Shown: piece by piece, positions 40,546 through 49,329 of the stretch | Position numbering within the stretch: position 1 is the stretch's first letter | How the letters are laid out: each line of letters starts with the position of its first letter | From: Bacillota bacterium | Lineage (GTDB): Bacteria; Bacillota; Dethiobacteria; Dethiobacterales; Dethiobacteraceae | Assembly: GCA_012800795.1 (NCBI GenBank) | Contig: JAAZIQ010000060.1 | Location: 1 to 64,000 of the forward strand | Length of the DNA stretch: 64,000 bases | Direction: 5' to 3' | Notes under the pieces: model-generated | What the model was told of the DNA's origin: nothing | The model's database searches: none | The model's input: the letters and a program-made list of their open reading frames with translations, nothing else | Position numbers and translations under genes: made by a program

Positions 40546-41255
40546 AAATCGCCTCCTTCTTTTAATGAACGCAAATATTTTCTTTCCGCTTCTGATAAAC
40601 GCACATAAAACGGTACTAAATCATGCCATGAATGAGTACAGCCAGCAGACATCCGTTTTAACCCCAGCCGTGCCACTGTTGCTGCGCGGCAAATAGATGC
40701 CTCTGCCGGCAGTAAATGGGCTCTATCACCAAGCTTTTCTTTAATTAGCTGGCGATATACCGGCACTGCATCCCCAACAAACAGAACTTTTTCCCTCTCC
40801 TGTTCCAATTCTTGTAATAAATCTGTCAGTGGTAAAGCACGCTCTGCCGTTAAACGCTGCGGTTCCTCCGCCGGCAGGAAAAGGGCATTGTAAACTTGCT
40901 TACGTCTAGCATCAAGGATAGGGCTGATAATACCGGGAAAATGGGGATGCTGGGCAGCAAGCGCTTCTAAAGTGGGCACGCCATAAAGTGGTATATCCAG
41001 CACTTGTGCCAATGATTTTGCCGTAACCATCCCAATCCGCAAACCGGTAAAAGACCCTGGGCCTGCAGCTACGGCTATGCCATTTAAGTCATTAACTTTT
41101 AGCCCTATATCTTTTAACAAACTATCAATTAGAGGCAGTAGCCTTTCTGAATGTGTCTTTTTTGCCTGCTGAGTATATTCAGCCAGCATCTTATCCGCAG
41201 TCACTACCGCCACGCTACAAACTAAAGTCGCCGTTTCAATTCCCAAGACTATCAT
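40539..41255 (-). CDS. tsaB: tRNA threonylcarbamoyladenosine protein TsaB
   Basis: This 238-residue ASKHA-fold protein has ETATLVCSVAV near the start, HSERLLPLIDSLL (~35-47) and the family stretch AVAAGPGSFTGLRIGM (~63-78). It lacks the metal site of TsaD, as expected. TsaB binds TsaD and is needed for t6A synthesis. It starts 4 bp after tsaE. Confidence 0.95.
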   Translation of the reverse strand: MIVLGIETATLVCSVAVVTADKMLAEYTQQAKKTHSERLLPLIDSLLKDIGLKVNDLNGIAVAAGPGSFTGLRIGMVTAKSLAQVLDIPLYGVPTLEALAAQHPHFPGIISPILDARRKQVYNALFLPAEEPQRLTAERALPLTDLLQELEQEREKVLFVGDAVPVYRQLIKEKLGDRAHLLPAEASICRAATVARLGLKRMSAGCTHSWHDLVPFYVRLSEAERKYLRSLKEGGDFC

Positions 41256-41259
41256 TGTT

Positions 41260-41724
41260 TCATCTCCCCGCCGTTAAAGCCTCCAATATTTGCTGGTAAG
41301 GTTTATTTTCTGCACACAAGCAAATTTGGCGCTTGCAAGCACCTAAATTATTAATTCTAACAGTTAAAGCCGGCCAATGCAGATATTCAGGAAATTTACC
41401 GGCCCATTCTATGAGGCTGACCCCGTCTCCATCAAGGCATTCATCCAAACCAATTTCATATAGTTCATCTTCATCTTCTAAACGGTATAAATCAAAATGA
41501 TAAAAGGGTAATCGACCTTGATGCTGCTGCAGTAAAACAAATGTCGGGCTGGTAATGGGTGTCTTAACACCCAAGCCAAGGGCAATGCCACGGGCAAACA
41601 CAGTTTTTCCTGCCCCCAGTTCTCCGTCTAAATAAATGACAGCCCCTGGAAATAATTGCTCGCCAATGCGCTTACCAAGGGACTCGGTTTCTTTTTCATT
41701 TAGCGTTTCTATTTTAACTTCCAA
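41260..41724 (-). CDS. tsaE: tRNA threonylcarbamoyladenosine ATPase TsaE
   Basis: A ~155-residue P-loop ATPase with LDGELGAGKTVFARGIALGLG (Walker A ~30-40), SPTFVLLQQH (~55), the YHFDLYRL motif and the SLIEWAGKFPEYL Walker B segment. I place the start at TTG 41722-41724, 8 bp after AAGGTGG. The in-frame GTG at 41736 sits on the ribosome site. TsaE energises the TsaBD complex. Confidence 0.93.
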   Translation of the reverse strand: MEVKIETLNEKETESLGKRIGEQLFPGAVIYLDGELGAGKTVFARGIALGLGVKTPITSPTFVLLQQHQGRLPFYHFDLYRLEDEDELYEIGLDECLDGDGVSLIEWAGKFPEYLHWPALTVRINNLGACKRQICLCAENKPYQQILEALTAGR

Positions 41725-41737
41725 AATACCTACCACC

Positions 41738-42739
41738 TTAAAAATGCTGATAACCTTTAATAAGTAGTTTTTCCCATTTTCCTGTTTTTGTAACCATGCC
41801 GATCTCCGGAGCTTCAGTTATCTTACCTATTGGTATTATTGTTCTGCCAAAAGTTTCATAGTAGGATTGTGCTGTAGAAGCAAAAAGCTCCTCGGGTATG
41901 GTGAAAAGCAGCTCATAATCTTCACCACCATGTAGTGCCAGAGCAAGAGGTTCTATACCCTGCAGGGGAGCCACTGCAGCCGCAATGGGGTGAATGGGAA
42001 TTTTATCTTCGTAAAAAACAGCACCACAACCACTTGACTGGCAAATTTCCAGCACATCTTTACTCAGGCCGTCGGAGATGTCCATGGCTGCCGTTACAAC
42101 ACCGAGTTTTGCCAGCCACTTTCCTTCCTTTATTCGGGGCTGAGGCCGGTAATGAGCTAATAATGCTTGCGTCCGGATCTTCTCCGCACATGGCAAATTA
42201 TGTTCTAAAATAAGCAATCCCGCTGCTGATGCCCCTAATTCACCTGTTGTACAAAGCAAATCGCCCGCCTTTGCTCCGCTGCGTAAAAGTGCCTTTCCCT
42301 GCTCCACTTCCCCCTGCACAGTTACGCTGACAACCAAGGGGCCGGGCGATATAACCGTATCACCACCGCTGACGGCCACTTTAAACTTGAAAGCCAGATC
42401 TACTAATCCCTCATAAAATTCTAAAATAAATTCACAATCCGTGGACGGGGGTATGGCTAATGCCACAAAGGCGTGGTGGGGTGAGGCACCCATGGCTGCC
42501 AGATCGCTTAAATTCACCGCCAGCGCTTTATAACCAAGATCCCTGGCAGTAATCCCCGGCAGAAGAAAATGAACACCTTCAACCAACAAATCCTTGCTGG
42601 TTACAAGGCAGGAATTTTCTTTCACTTTTGTCAGTGCCGCATCATCACCGATGCCTAGCATATCCGCAGTAAGAGTTCTGGCTGCCACCGCAGAAATCCT
42701 TTTTATCAATTCTCTTTCGCCAATTTCACTAATTTTCAT
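41738..42739 (-). CDS. thiL: Thiamine-monophosphate kinase
   Basis: ATG at 42739 is preceded by GGGTGG, giving 333 residues. Motifs are GIGDDAA (~32-38), KDLLVEGVHF, AVNLSDLAAMGA (~73-84), the GGDTVISPGPLVVSVT stretch, MDISDGLSKD (~210) and LHGGEDYELLF (~255). ThiL phosphorylates TMP to TPP, the last step of thiamine cofactor synthesis. It leads the tsaE-tsaB-rimI-tsaD operon, 2-14 bp from tsaE, a common Firmicute arrangement. thiM-thiW, 2 kb away, serve the same pathway. Confidence 0.95.
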   Translation of the reverse strand: MKISEIGERELIKRISAVAARTLTADMLGIGDDAALTKVKENSCLVTSKDLLVEGVHFLLPGITARDLGYKALAVNLSDLAAMGASPHHAFVALAIPPSTDCEFILEFYEGLVDLAFKFKVAVSGGDTVISPGPLVVSVTVQGEVEQGKALLRSGAKAGDLLCTTGELGASAAGLLILEHNLPCAEKIRTQALLAHYRPQPRIKEGKWLAKLGVVTAAMDISDGLSKDVLEICQSSGCGAVFYEDKIPIHPIAAAVAPLQGIEPLALALHGGEDYELLFTIPEELFASTAQSYYETFGRTIIPIGKITEAPEIGMVTKTGKWEKLLIKGYQHF

Positions 42740-42827
42740 TTTTTTTCCACCCATTCACTGATTATAGCTTTAATTGCCGTAAAAAACAATAAACAGACAA
42801 TATAACTAAAAAATTCTGACTTCAAGT

Positions 42828-42856
42828 TTGTGAAGGTAATGTAATTAGGGTATACT
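42828..42856 (+). promoter_or_regulatory. Promoter of the PRC-barrel gene
   Basis: TTGTGA (42828-42833) and TATACT (42851-42856) are 17 bp apart, 33 bp upstream of the start codon. Confidence 0.6.
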
Positions 42857-42889
42857 GTAAATAAACCAATTATGTTAGGGGTGAAAATA

Positions 42890-44035
42890 ATGAGGAAATC
42901 CCGCGAAATTATTGGTTTACCCGTTATCGACTTACAAGAAGGTTCCTCCCTTGGTCGTGTTGTAGGTTTGCTGATTAATCCCGTTAAACGCCAGGTTGAA
43001 GCACTGGAAGTGGGAGAGCGTAATCTTTTAAATACTAAAACAAAAACCCTCCCTTTTACATGGCTCTATAGTATTGGAAATGATGCAGTTACAGTAACTA
43101 CAGCTGATTCAATGCAGGGCACTCAAAATACACCGGAAAATATTATCCCCTCAGAAAGCTTATTAAAAACTCAAGTTGTTACCGTGGACGGCAGCTTTAT
43201 TGGCAGTATAAAGGAATTTTCTTTTAATCCTGAGGATGGAACCTTACAGGAAATCTTTCTTGTGGCAGAAAAATCACATTTGCAACTTGCACTACCGGTT
43301 ACAGCAGTTAAAACTTTTGGCCGCGATTTTCTTCTCGTCAATGAAGATTATTCTGCCAACACTCGACAAGTTGAACAGACCACCAACAATTTTAATGCCC
43401 ATTCCTTTGTTAAATCATTAGAAAGCAAAGCAGTAGATTTCGCTTTAGGGCGAGAGGTAAAACAGGATGTGATAGATGACGAAGGCAATTTTATCATTCA
43501 GAAAGGTGAAAAGGTAACAAACAAAACTATTGCCAATGCTCGCAGCAAAGGGCGTTTACCACAGCTTTTATTTGCAGCCGGTGTGGGCGAATTATTAGAG
43601 GGAATTGACTTTACCCGGGAAAAACTGGACGCCGGCAACAAAAAATTAATGGAGGCATGGCATAAATTCCGCGGACGCTCTCAGGAATGGCTGAATCGCA
43701 AGCTTGATGATGACATGAACGAAACAACGGCAGAACTACGGGAACTCTGGCTGCAAATACATGAAAAACTTATCCAAGGCGGCCGTGAAATAGAAGACGC
43801 AACACGCGAAAGAATTCGCAGCTATGTTTTGGGCAAAAAAATGGCAAATCCCGTCTTTGATCAGGACGGTGCTTTACTGGGCGGACGCGGCGACCTGGTA
43901 ACGGAAGAACTGATAAACAAAGCTGAAGCCGTAGGTCGTCTACCTCAACTATTCCTCTCCGTTTCCACCGGAGAAGTACAAAGAACAATAAGGCCTCTTA
44001 TCGGGCAAATTCGGGCCATACTGGGTGAAAAATAG
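42890..44035 (+). CDS. PRC-barrel domain protein with a C-terminal repeat
   Basis: ATG at 42890 lies 6 bp after GGGGTG, giving 381 residues. An in-frame ATG at 42872 lacks a ribosome site. Residues ~1-75 (SREIIGLPVIDLQEGSSLGRV) and ~85-160 (VVTVDGSFIGSIKEFSFNPEDGTL) look like two PRC-barrel domains. The second half contains two related ~50-residue units with the shared end ARSKGRLPQLLFAAGVGE and AEAVGRLPQLFLSVSTGE, and a helical charged spacer between them. PRC barrels bind RNA or protein partners in RimM, photosystems and sporulation YlmC proteins. The function here is unknown. It stands alone with its own promoter and terminator. Confidence 0.78.
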   Translation: MRKSREIIGLPVIDLQEGSSLGRVVGLLINPVKRQVEALEVGERNLLNTKTKTLPFTWLYSIGNDAVTVTTADSMQGTQNTPENIIPSESLLKTQVVTVDGSFIGSIKEFSFNPEDGTLQEIFLVAEKSHLQLALPVTAVKTFGRDFLLVNEDYSANTRQVEQTTNNFNAHSFVKSLESKAVDFALGREVKQDVIDDEGNFIIQKGEKVTNKTIANARSKGRLPQLLFAAGVGELLEGIDFTREKLDAGNKKLMEAWHKFRGRSQEWLNRKLDDDMNETTAELRELWLQIHEKLIQGGREIEDATRERIRSYVLGKKMANPVFDQDGALLGGRGDLVTEELINKAEAVGRLPQLFLSVSTGEVQRTIRPLIGQIRAILGEK

Positions 44036-44063
44036 CAATTTACGGCATACATCTCCTTAACAG

Positions 44064-44105
44064 GTAAAAAAGTGAAAGCACACACACTGCTTTCACTTTT
44101 TTACT
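44064..44105. terminator. Bidirectional terminator, PRC gene and thiM-thiW
   Basis: AAAAAAGTGAAAGCA pairs with TGCTTTCACTTTTTT in a 15-bp stem around a 7-nt loop, with A- and T-runs built in. Confidence 0.9.
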
Positions 44106-44118
44106 CCATAAAAGTTAT

Positions 44119-44631
44119 TTATTGGCAGCTTTTTTCTTTTAAAGACTGCAATTCTTTCTGACCTATTGCCATAAACAATTTTAAGACTACGCAGCCGACA
44201 ACAGCACCGGTAAAACTACTTAAAGCAAAAGGGACAACATAAGTTAGAGCCAAAACATCTCGTCCAAGAAAGAAACGGGCAAGAGGGAAAGCGGCCAAAG
44301 CACCAAGCACACCTGTGCCAAAAACCTCACCAACGGCAGCCGCTGAATTTTTGGGATAGGCTCGGAAAGCAATTCCGGCAATAAATGCTCCAATCATCCC
44401 CCCCGGAAAGGCCAAGATTGTACCGGTGGCTAACAAATTGCGTAACAGCCCAATGAGAAAAGCAATCATAACCGCAGGGCCAGGGCCGTACATTACTGCT
44501 GCCAAAACATTGATAGCGTGTTGTACCGGCGCAACTTTAGCCCCTAACAATGGAAGAGGAATAGACAAAACACCGCCTGCCGTCCCGACAGCAACTAGTA
44601 AAGCCATCCCTGTTAGTTTTCTAACTTTCAT
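44119..44631 (-). CDS. thiW: Thiazole ECF transporter substrate-binding subunit ThiW
   Basis: This 170-residue membrane protein has about five to six helices and ThiW landmarks (LPLLGAKVAPVQHAINVLAAVMYGPGPAVMIAFLIGLLRN). ThiW is the S component proposed to import hydroxyethylthiazole with a shared energy-coupling module. Its ATG overlaps the thiM stop (ATGA). It is under the TPP riboswitch upstream of thiM. Confidence 0.92.
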   Translation of the reverse strand: MKVRKLTGMALLVAVGTAGGVLSIPLPLLGAKVAPVQHAINVLAAVMYGPGPAVMIAFLIGLLRNLLATGTILAFPGGMIGAFIAGIAFRAYPKNSAAAVGEVFGTGVLGALAAFPLARFFLGRDVLALTYVVPFALSSFTGAVVGCVVLKLFMAIGQKELQSLKEKSCQ

Positions 44632-45431
44632 ACCGTTACCACCCTTTCCTCAAGACGCTGTTTAGCTGACAATACGGCAGGAGTTAAGCCGTGCAGCTTG
44701 TCAAAAAGTTTATTTTTAAAGGCAGCAGGGGCAGCCGCTTCCATCGCTGCCTCCTCTGCAGCCACATTAATAGCTGCCAAAGCCGCAACTGCAGCCTGCA
44801 AAAAGTTTTTTTCCACTGCCGCAAAACATCCCATCACAGATGCAGTCATACAGCCCGTTCCAACCACCTCTGCCATTAAAGGATGACCATTATAAATCTC
44901 AACCAGCCGGCAGCCATCCGTTACCAGATCTATTTCTCCGGTAGCTGCCACCACAGCACCGGTTTCACTGGCCAGTGCCGCCGCTAAAGCTTCTACGTCA
45001 CCGGATACAGCTATGGACTCTACCCCTTTTATTTCGGCCACACCACCGGCAAGAATAGCAATTTCCGCTGCATTCCCCTTAATAATGCTTATTTTCAGCT
45101 TGGTCAGCAATTGTTTGGCACACTCAGAACGGAGACCTGTTGCGCCCACACCAACAGGATCTAAAATGATGGGGAGCTGCAAATCATTGGCTTGCTTCCC
45201 GGCTAAAAGCATTGCTTCGATCTGCTCAGTGGTTAGTGTGCCAATATTAAGTACCAGCGCATCAGCATGCGCGACCATTTCAGCCACTTCTTCCTTGGCA
45301 TGTGCCATAATCGGCAAACCGCCGGTTGCCAAAGTAATATTAGCGCATTCACTAATTGTTACTTGATTAGTAATGTGGTGAATTAATGGTTTCTTTTCTC
45401 TTACTGCGCTAAGGATTCTACCCGTATCCAT
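44628..45431 (-). CDS. thiM: Hydroxyethylthiazole kinase
   Basis: This 267-residue protein follows ThiM closely. The N-terminal segment is KPLIHHITNQVTISECANITLATGGLPIMAHA (~15-46), then LDPVGVGAT (~92-100) and KGNAAEI (~118). The C-terminal VVGTGCMTASVMGCFAA (~190-206) carries the catalytic cysteine region. It phosphorylates the thiazole moiety for thiamine salvage. It is coupled with thiW, and its leader contains a TPP aptamer and terminator. Confidence 0.96.
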   Translation of the reverse strand: MDTGRILSAVREKKPLIHHITNQVTISECANITLATGGLPIMAHAKEEVAEMVAHADALVLNIGTLTTEQIEAMLLAGKQANDLQLPIILDPVGVGATGLRSECAKQLLTKLKISIIKGNAAEIAILAGGVAEIKGVESIAVSGDVEALAAALASETGAVVAATGEIDLVTDGCRLVEIYNGHPLMAEVVGTGCMTASVMGCFAAVEKNFLQAAVAALAAINVAAEEAAMEAAAPAAFKNKLFDKLHGLTPAVLSAKQRLEERVVTV

Positions 45432-45455
45432 AAATCACCCTCCATTGATAAGCTT

Positions 45456-45490
45456 AAAAAATAAAGCCGCGAACCGTTAATGCTCGCGGC
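45456..45490 (-). terminator. Terminator of the TPP riboswitch
   Basis: Minus-strand GCCGCGA..TCGCGGC followed by TTTATTTTTT, between the aptamer and thiM. This points to transcriptional attenuation when TPP is bound. Confidence 0.88.
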
Positions 45491-45504
45491 ATATTTGCCT
45501 CTTA

Positions 45505-45602
45505 GCGGTCCTTCCCTACGCTGGTATTATCCATCTCAGGTTCAAAGGGTTAATCAGTCACACTGATTTCTCAGCCCGTGCTACGGGCACCCCTAGGCCC
45601 TT
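45505..45602 (-). ncRNA. TPP riboswitch (THI element)
   Basis: The minus strand shows the conserved pieces in order: GGGGTGCCC, GGGCTGAGA, ACCCTTTGAACCTGA and TGGATAATACCAGCGTAGGGAAG. It precedes thiM-thiW and a terminator. Confidence 0.97.
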
Positions 45603-45632
45603 AATATGCAATATGTTATTGTGGCTACTATT

Positions 45633-46742
45633 TTATCCCAGCACACCTTCCTCTGTCAAGACTGTGCGTAAAGCATCTACTAAACGTTTATTCTGTTCTT
45701 TAGTCCCAATGGTAATGCGCAAAACATCTGGCGAGCCAAAAATATCACCGGTGCGCACTATGACACCCTGCCTGAGCAGTTTAGCAAATACTTTTTGACA
45801 ATCAGCCTTTATACGAACCCAAATAAAATTGGCATGGGTTGTAATAAACAGCAAACCCAAACGATTAAACTCATTGTAAAGATAAGCTTTCCCCTCTTCA
45901 TTGATCTCGCGGCTACGCCTTAAATGCTCTGTATCGCTCAATGCCGCGAGTGCCGCCGCCTGAGCAAGCATATTCACATTAAAAGGTTCCTTCACCCGAT
46001 TTAGCATGCCAATCAAGGCCGGAGAAGCAATGCCGTAACCTATCCGCAGCCCAGCTAAACCATAAATTTTAGAAAAAGTACGCAGGACAATGACATTGCG
46101 CCCTTCCTGTACATAAGCCAATGTATTTGGATATGCCTCGTCCGTTACATATTCATAGTAAGCTTCATCAAAAATAACAATAACATGCTCCGGTACCCGC
46201 TGCAAAAATGCTTCTACCTCGGCCTGCCTTACGATTGTTCCGGTAGGATTATTGGGATTACAAATAAAAATTAACTTTGTTTTTTCAGTAATGGCATCAG
46301 CCATAGCAGGTAGATCATGCTTATACTCCTTCGTCGGAACTACCACGGTACACCCGCCCATTATTTTAACGGCAAAATCATATTCAGAAAAAGTAGGATC
46401 TGCCACAATAGCCTCTTCCCCTACATTAAGGAATGCTTCCGCAAGCATTTTTATAATTTCATCAGAGCCATTGCCAATAATTAAATTATCCGGCAGCACC
46501 CCAAGCCTTTCTGCCAAAGCTTCCTTCAAATAATAACAATTTGCATCCGGATAGACGGATACACTGCCTGCCATTTTCTGCAGCACCTGAACGACTGCCG
46601 GAGACGGACCCAGCGGATTTTCATTGGAAGCCAATTTAACTACATCACTAATTCCTAGCTCACGCTGTACCTCTTCAACCGGTTTCCCCGGCACATAAGG
46701 CTTGATGGCCAAAATTTCCTTTCTATGCAGTTGTTTATTCAT
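45633..46742 (-). CDS. hisC: Histidinol-phosphate aminotransferase
   Basis: This 369-residue fold-type I PLP enzyme has KLASNENPLGPSP (~37-49), IGNGSDEII (~89-97), CNPNNPTGT (~163-171), DEAYYEY (~198) and the PLP lysine in RTFSKIYGLAGLRIGYG (~228-244). HisC transaminates imidazole-acetol phosphate in histidine synthesis and often also works on aromatic amino acids. It is monocistronic, away from other his genes, as seen in several clostridia. A 20-bp palindrome lies in its upstream region. ATG follows AAAGGAGG. Confidence 0.93.
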   Translation of the reverse strand: MNKQLHRKEILAIKPYVPGKPVEEVQRELGISDVVKLASNENPLGPSPAVVQVLQKMAGSVSVYPDANCYYLKEALAERLGVLPDNLIIGNGSDEIIKMLAEAFLNVGEEAIVADPTFSEYDFAVKIMGGCTVVVPTKEYKHDLPAMADAITEKTKLIFICNPNNPTGTIVRQAEVEAFLQRVPEHVIVIFDEAYYEYVTDEAYPNTLAYVQEGRNVIVLRTFSKIYGLAGLRIGYGIASPALIGMLNRVKEPFNVNMLAQAAALAALSDTEHLRRSREINEEGKAYLYNEFNRLGLLFITTHANFIWVRIKADCQKVFAKLLRQGVIVRTGDIFGSPDVLRITIGTKEQNKRLVDALRTVLTEEGVLG

Positions 46743-46788
46743 AGCCTGCCTCCTTTAATTGCAATAATTCTTTAATCTGTCAAAAGTA

Positions 46789-46808
46789 TTATCTTGCCGG
46801 CAAGATAA
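46789..46808. promoter_or_regulatory. 20-bp perfect palindrome upstream of hisC
   Basis: TTATCTTGCCGGCAAGATAA is perfectly self-complementary. On the minus strand the end overlaps a -10-like GATAAT, and a weak -35 (TTATGG) falls 17 bp before that. A repressor site in the hisC promoter is the simplest reading. Confidence 0.4.
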
Positions 46809-46937
46809 CTCCATAACAAACTGATCGACCTTATTTGCCTTTTTTAGGCATAAGCGCTAATCTGCGGAATACCAATATAATAGGTGTTTTAATGATAAAT
46901 TGACCTGCGGGCATCATAAAAAAGGGGGCTGTGCCAA

Positions 46938-47708
46938 ATGATTGTCTGCTTTGTTCTTGACAAAAGAAAAAAACGTTTACTTCTACTGGTGGCCATCATA
47001 CTAATATTACTTTGCCTACTAAAAATTATCCGGGGCAGACAAAGTAGAGCTGCAGCGGGACAAAACCGTCTTGTACCCATCTATTATGTGGATACACCGG
47101 AAAAGAAAATTGCCATTTCTTTTGATGCATCGTGGGGTGCTGAATTTACCCCCAAAATTTTAGAAATTCTACGCGATAACAAATTAAAAACAACTTTTTT
47201 TTTAACGGGCTTCTGGATTGACAAATACCCGGATCTTGTAAAGCAGATTGCCGCGGAAGGACATGAAATAGGCAACCATACCGCCACCCATCCCCATTTA
47301 AATTCACTGGATAAAGCTGCCATAAAAAAGGAGCTGACTTCAGTACATAACTCTCTTAAAGAATTAACCGGGCAAGATGTTACTCTCTTCCGTCCGCCCT
47401 TTGGTGAATACAGCAATAAAGTAATTGAAGCATGTACAGAATTTGGTTACCAGTGCATTCAGTGGAGTGTCGATTCCCTCGACTGGAAAGAAATCGGTAA
47501 AGATGAAATAGTAAAGCGGGTTACCAGCCAGCTGCACCCCGGTGCCATTGTTCTTTTCCATAACAACGGCCGCTACACTGCTGATGCCCTGCCGGAAATT
47601 ATCAGCTTCGCCAAAGAAAATGGCTACGAAATTGTACAAATTTCCGAACTCCTCTACAAAGATGATTACTATATCGATCCCAATGACGGTGCGCAGCGGA
47701 AAAATTAG
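46938..47708 (+). CDS. Polysaccharide deacetylase, PdaB/NodB-like
   Basis: This 256-residue protein has a basic N-terminus and one transmembrane anchor (~13-32). The NodB domain follows: ISFDASWG (~59-66), where Ala replaces the second Asp of the usual FDDGP, the zinc histidines HTATHPHL (~112-119), RPPFGEYS (~153-160) and VLFHNNG (~198). The FDASWG form is typical of PdaB-like sporulation deacetylases. It probably modifies cortex or wall glycans. The start follows a GGGGG ribosome site. Confidence 0.88.
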   Translation: MIVCFVLDKRKKRLLLLVAIILILLCLLKIIRGRQSRAAAGQNRLVPIYYVDTPEKKIAISFDASWGAEFTPKILEILRDNKLKTTFFLTGFWIDKYPDLVKQIAAEGHEIGNHTATHPHLNSLDKAAIKKELTSVHNSLKELTGQDVTLFRPPFGEYSNKVIEACTEFGYQCIQWSVDSLDWKEIGKDEIVKRVTSQLHPGAIVLFHNNGRYTADALPEIISFAKENGYEIVQISELLYKDDYYIDPNDGAQRKN

Positions 47709-47717
47709 CCTTCTTTC

Positions 47718-47744
47718 AGAAATCCCCGGCAATGGGGATTTTTC
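47718..47744 (+). terminator. Terminator after the deacetylase gene
   Basis: AATCCCC-GGCAAT-GGGGATT hairpin followed by TTTC. Confidence 0.75.
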
Positions 47745-47751
47745 TTCGCCA

Positions 47752-49155
47752 CTATTTGTGCTTTCTTTTTCTCAACACAAGTACAACAATAATCATTGCA
47801 ATTGCCAAAATACCTGGTAAAAGTGGAGTGAAATAACCAAAGATATGATTAACTTTGCCGGCAACTTTATCTGCCACGGTTATTTTTTCTTTTGCGTATA
47901 GTGTAAAACTAAAATCTCCATTTGGCAAATGCGGCAGTTTTGCTGTATAAACCCTCTCCCCGGTCTGTTTTAACGTCAAACTGCTGTTAACAACAAAAGG
48001 TGCCTCCTCAGGCGTGAGAACCTTTATGCTTAGATTCTTGAAATCTTTCCAGTGGGAAGCCGGATTAAGCAGATAAAAATAGGAATATTGCGGAATCGTA
48101 GTTTCCCTTTTATCCATAGTGCCAACAGTTTGAAAACCAATACTCACTTCTTTTCTTTCCTGTGGCATAAACTCCACTAGATAGACCAAGGCCACAATAA
48201 AGTTAGAATTACTTGCCGCGTCTAAATCATCTACAGAACAATAGCCCGGATTTTGTGTAAAATATTGATCCAAAAACTTTGCAAAAAGATTATATAATTG
48301 ACTGGTAGCAAACAATTCCTTGTCCTGCACGGAGATTTTATCCTGTGCTAAGGAAAGTAAATATTGTTTGAGCTTTACTGTTTGCACCAGTTTTTGTTCT
48401 TTATAAAGATTGGTTTCTTTACTTAGTTCCCCGTCCGCATAGGCGGCAGATTTAAATTCAAGATCTTTGCCCAGCACAAGTACTTCCAACTGTGTCTGCA
48501 AATGACACCTGGCAGCAATCCGTATTTTATTACCGTCCCGTTCATAACGGTTAAAACCCTTGGTTAAAATTTTAGTTTGCTGCGGATCGAAAGTAAAATC
48601 AAGGGCAAAAATAATCTCTTGTTCTGCCGTAGGCGTTATCGTAAAAAGATAAAGCTTCCCCTGCTCGTTTTCGGCAAAATTCTGCGCCTGATAAGTTTGC
48701 GTAGTCAAAGTTTCAACAATCCCGGAAAAAGTAAAAGGCATTCTTTCTTCTCCGGCAGAAGAATATCGAGCTTGCCGAAACTGCTCGCCTAGATATATTT
48801 CATACGATAGTTTTTCCTTTTCTGCCGCAATCACAATTTCATCTGTATTTAACTGAGCAAGTGTCCCCACAAAAGGAAATGCCATTTGTACAATTTGCAT
48901 TTCAGGCGTCGGGTTGAACATTTGATATGTTGCCGTAACTTTTCCCTCTAAAGCATAGGAAAAGCCCCTCTGCTGGGAAAAATCAAAAATAAGTTCTTCG
49001 CTTTCTACAATAATTGGCGTATCGGGATCTATAGACATCATTTCAGCCGCAGGATAACCCTGCCAATAGACAGGCGCTGAATTGGCGTAAACCGGCGCAG
49101 ATGAAGTTAGCATTAACAGCAAAATTAGGGCAATTATTCTAATAATTTTTTTCAT
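47752..49155 (-). CDS. Hypothetical secreted protein with C-terminal membrane anchor
   Basis: This 467-residue protein has a signal peptide (~1-25) and a C-terminal transmembrane helix (~441-460) followed by RKRKHK. Most of it is therefore outside the cell, anchored at both the export and C-terminal steps. The N-terminal half is beta-rich (FSYALEGKVTATYQMFNPTPEMQIVQMAFPF), reminiscent of proteins with an Ig-like or DUF4424 fold. The family cannot be named with confidence. It lies between the deacetylase and the T-box-controlled transporter. ATG follows GAGGGGGAG. Confidence 0.65.
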   Translation of the reverse strand: MKKIIRIIALILLLMLTSSAPVYANSAPVYWQGYPAAEMMSIDPDTPIIVESEELIFDFSQQRGFSYALEGKVTATYQMFNPTPEMQIVQMAFPFVGTLAQLNTDEIVIAAEKEKLSYEIYLGEQFRQARYSSAGEERMPFTFSGIVETLTTQTYQAQNFAENEQGKLYLFTITPTAEQEIIFALDFTFDPQQTKILTKGFNRYERDGNKIRIAARCHLQTQLEVLVLGKDLEFKSAAYADGELSKETNLYKEQKLVQTVKLKQYLLSLAQDKISVQDKELFATSQLYNLFAKFLDQYFTQNPGYCSVDDLDAASNSNFIVALVYLVEFMPQERKEVSIGFQTVGTMDKRETTIPQYSYFYLLNPASHWKDFKNLSIKVLTPEEAPFVVNSSLTLKQTGERVYTAKLPHLPNGDFSFTLYAKEKITVADKVAGKVNHIFGYFTPLLPGILAIAMIIVVLVLRKRKHK

Positions 49156-49284
49156 CCGCTCCCCCTCTTATCAGCCTCTTTGATATATATTTTTGTTTGC
49201 TACAAAAGCAACTTACAGATATTTAAGTCGGTTGTTAATTGATAGTTCTGATAAAAAACTAAATTACCTGCTAATTAAGTAAAA

Positions 49285-49317
49285 TTTAACAAAAAACCAC
49301 CGTTTTTTCTTCGGTGG
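49285..49317 (-). terminator. Terminator of the T-box ABC operon
   Basis: CCACCG..CGGTGG hairpin followed on the minus strand by TTTTTTG. Confidence 0.8.
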
Positions 49318-49329
49318 CAATTTTATCTC

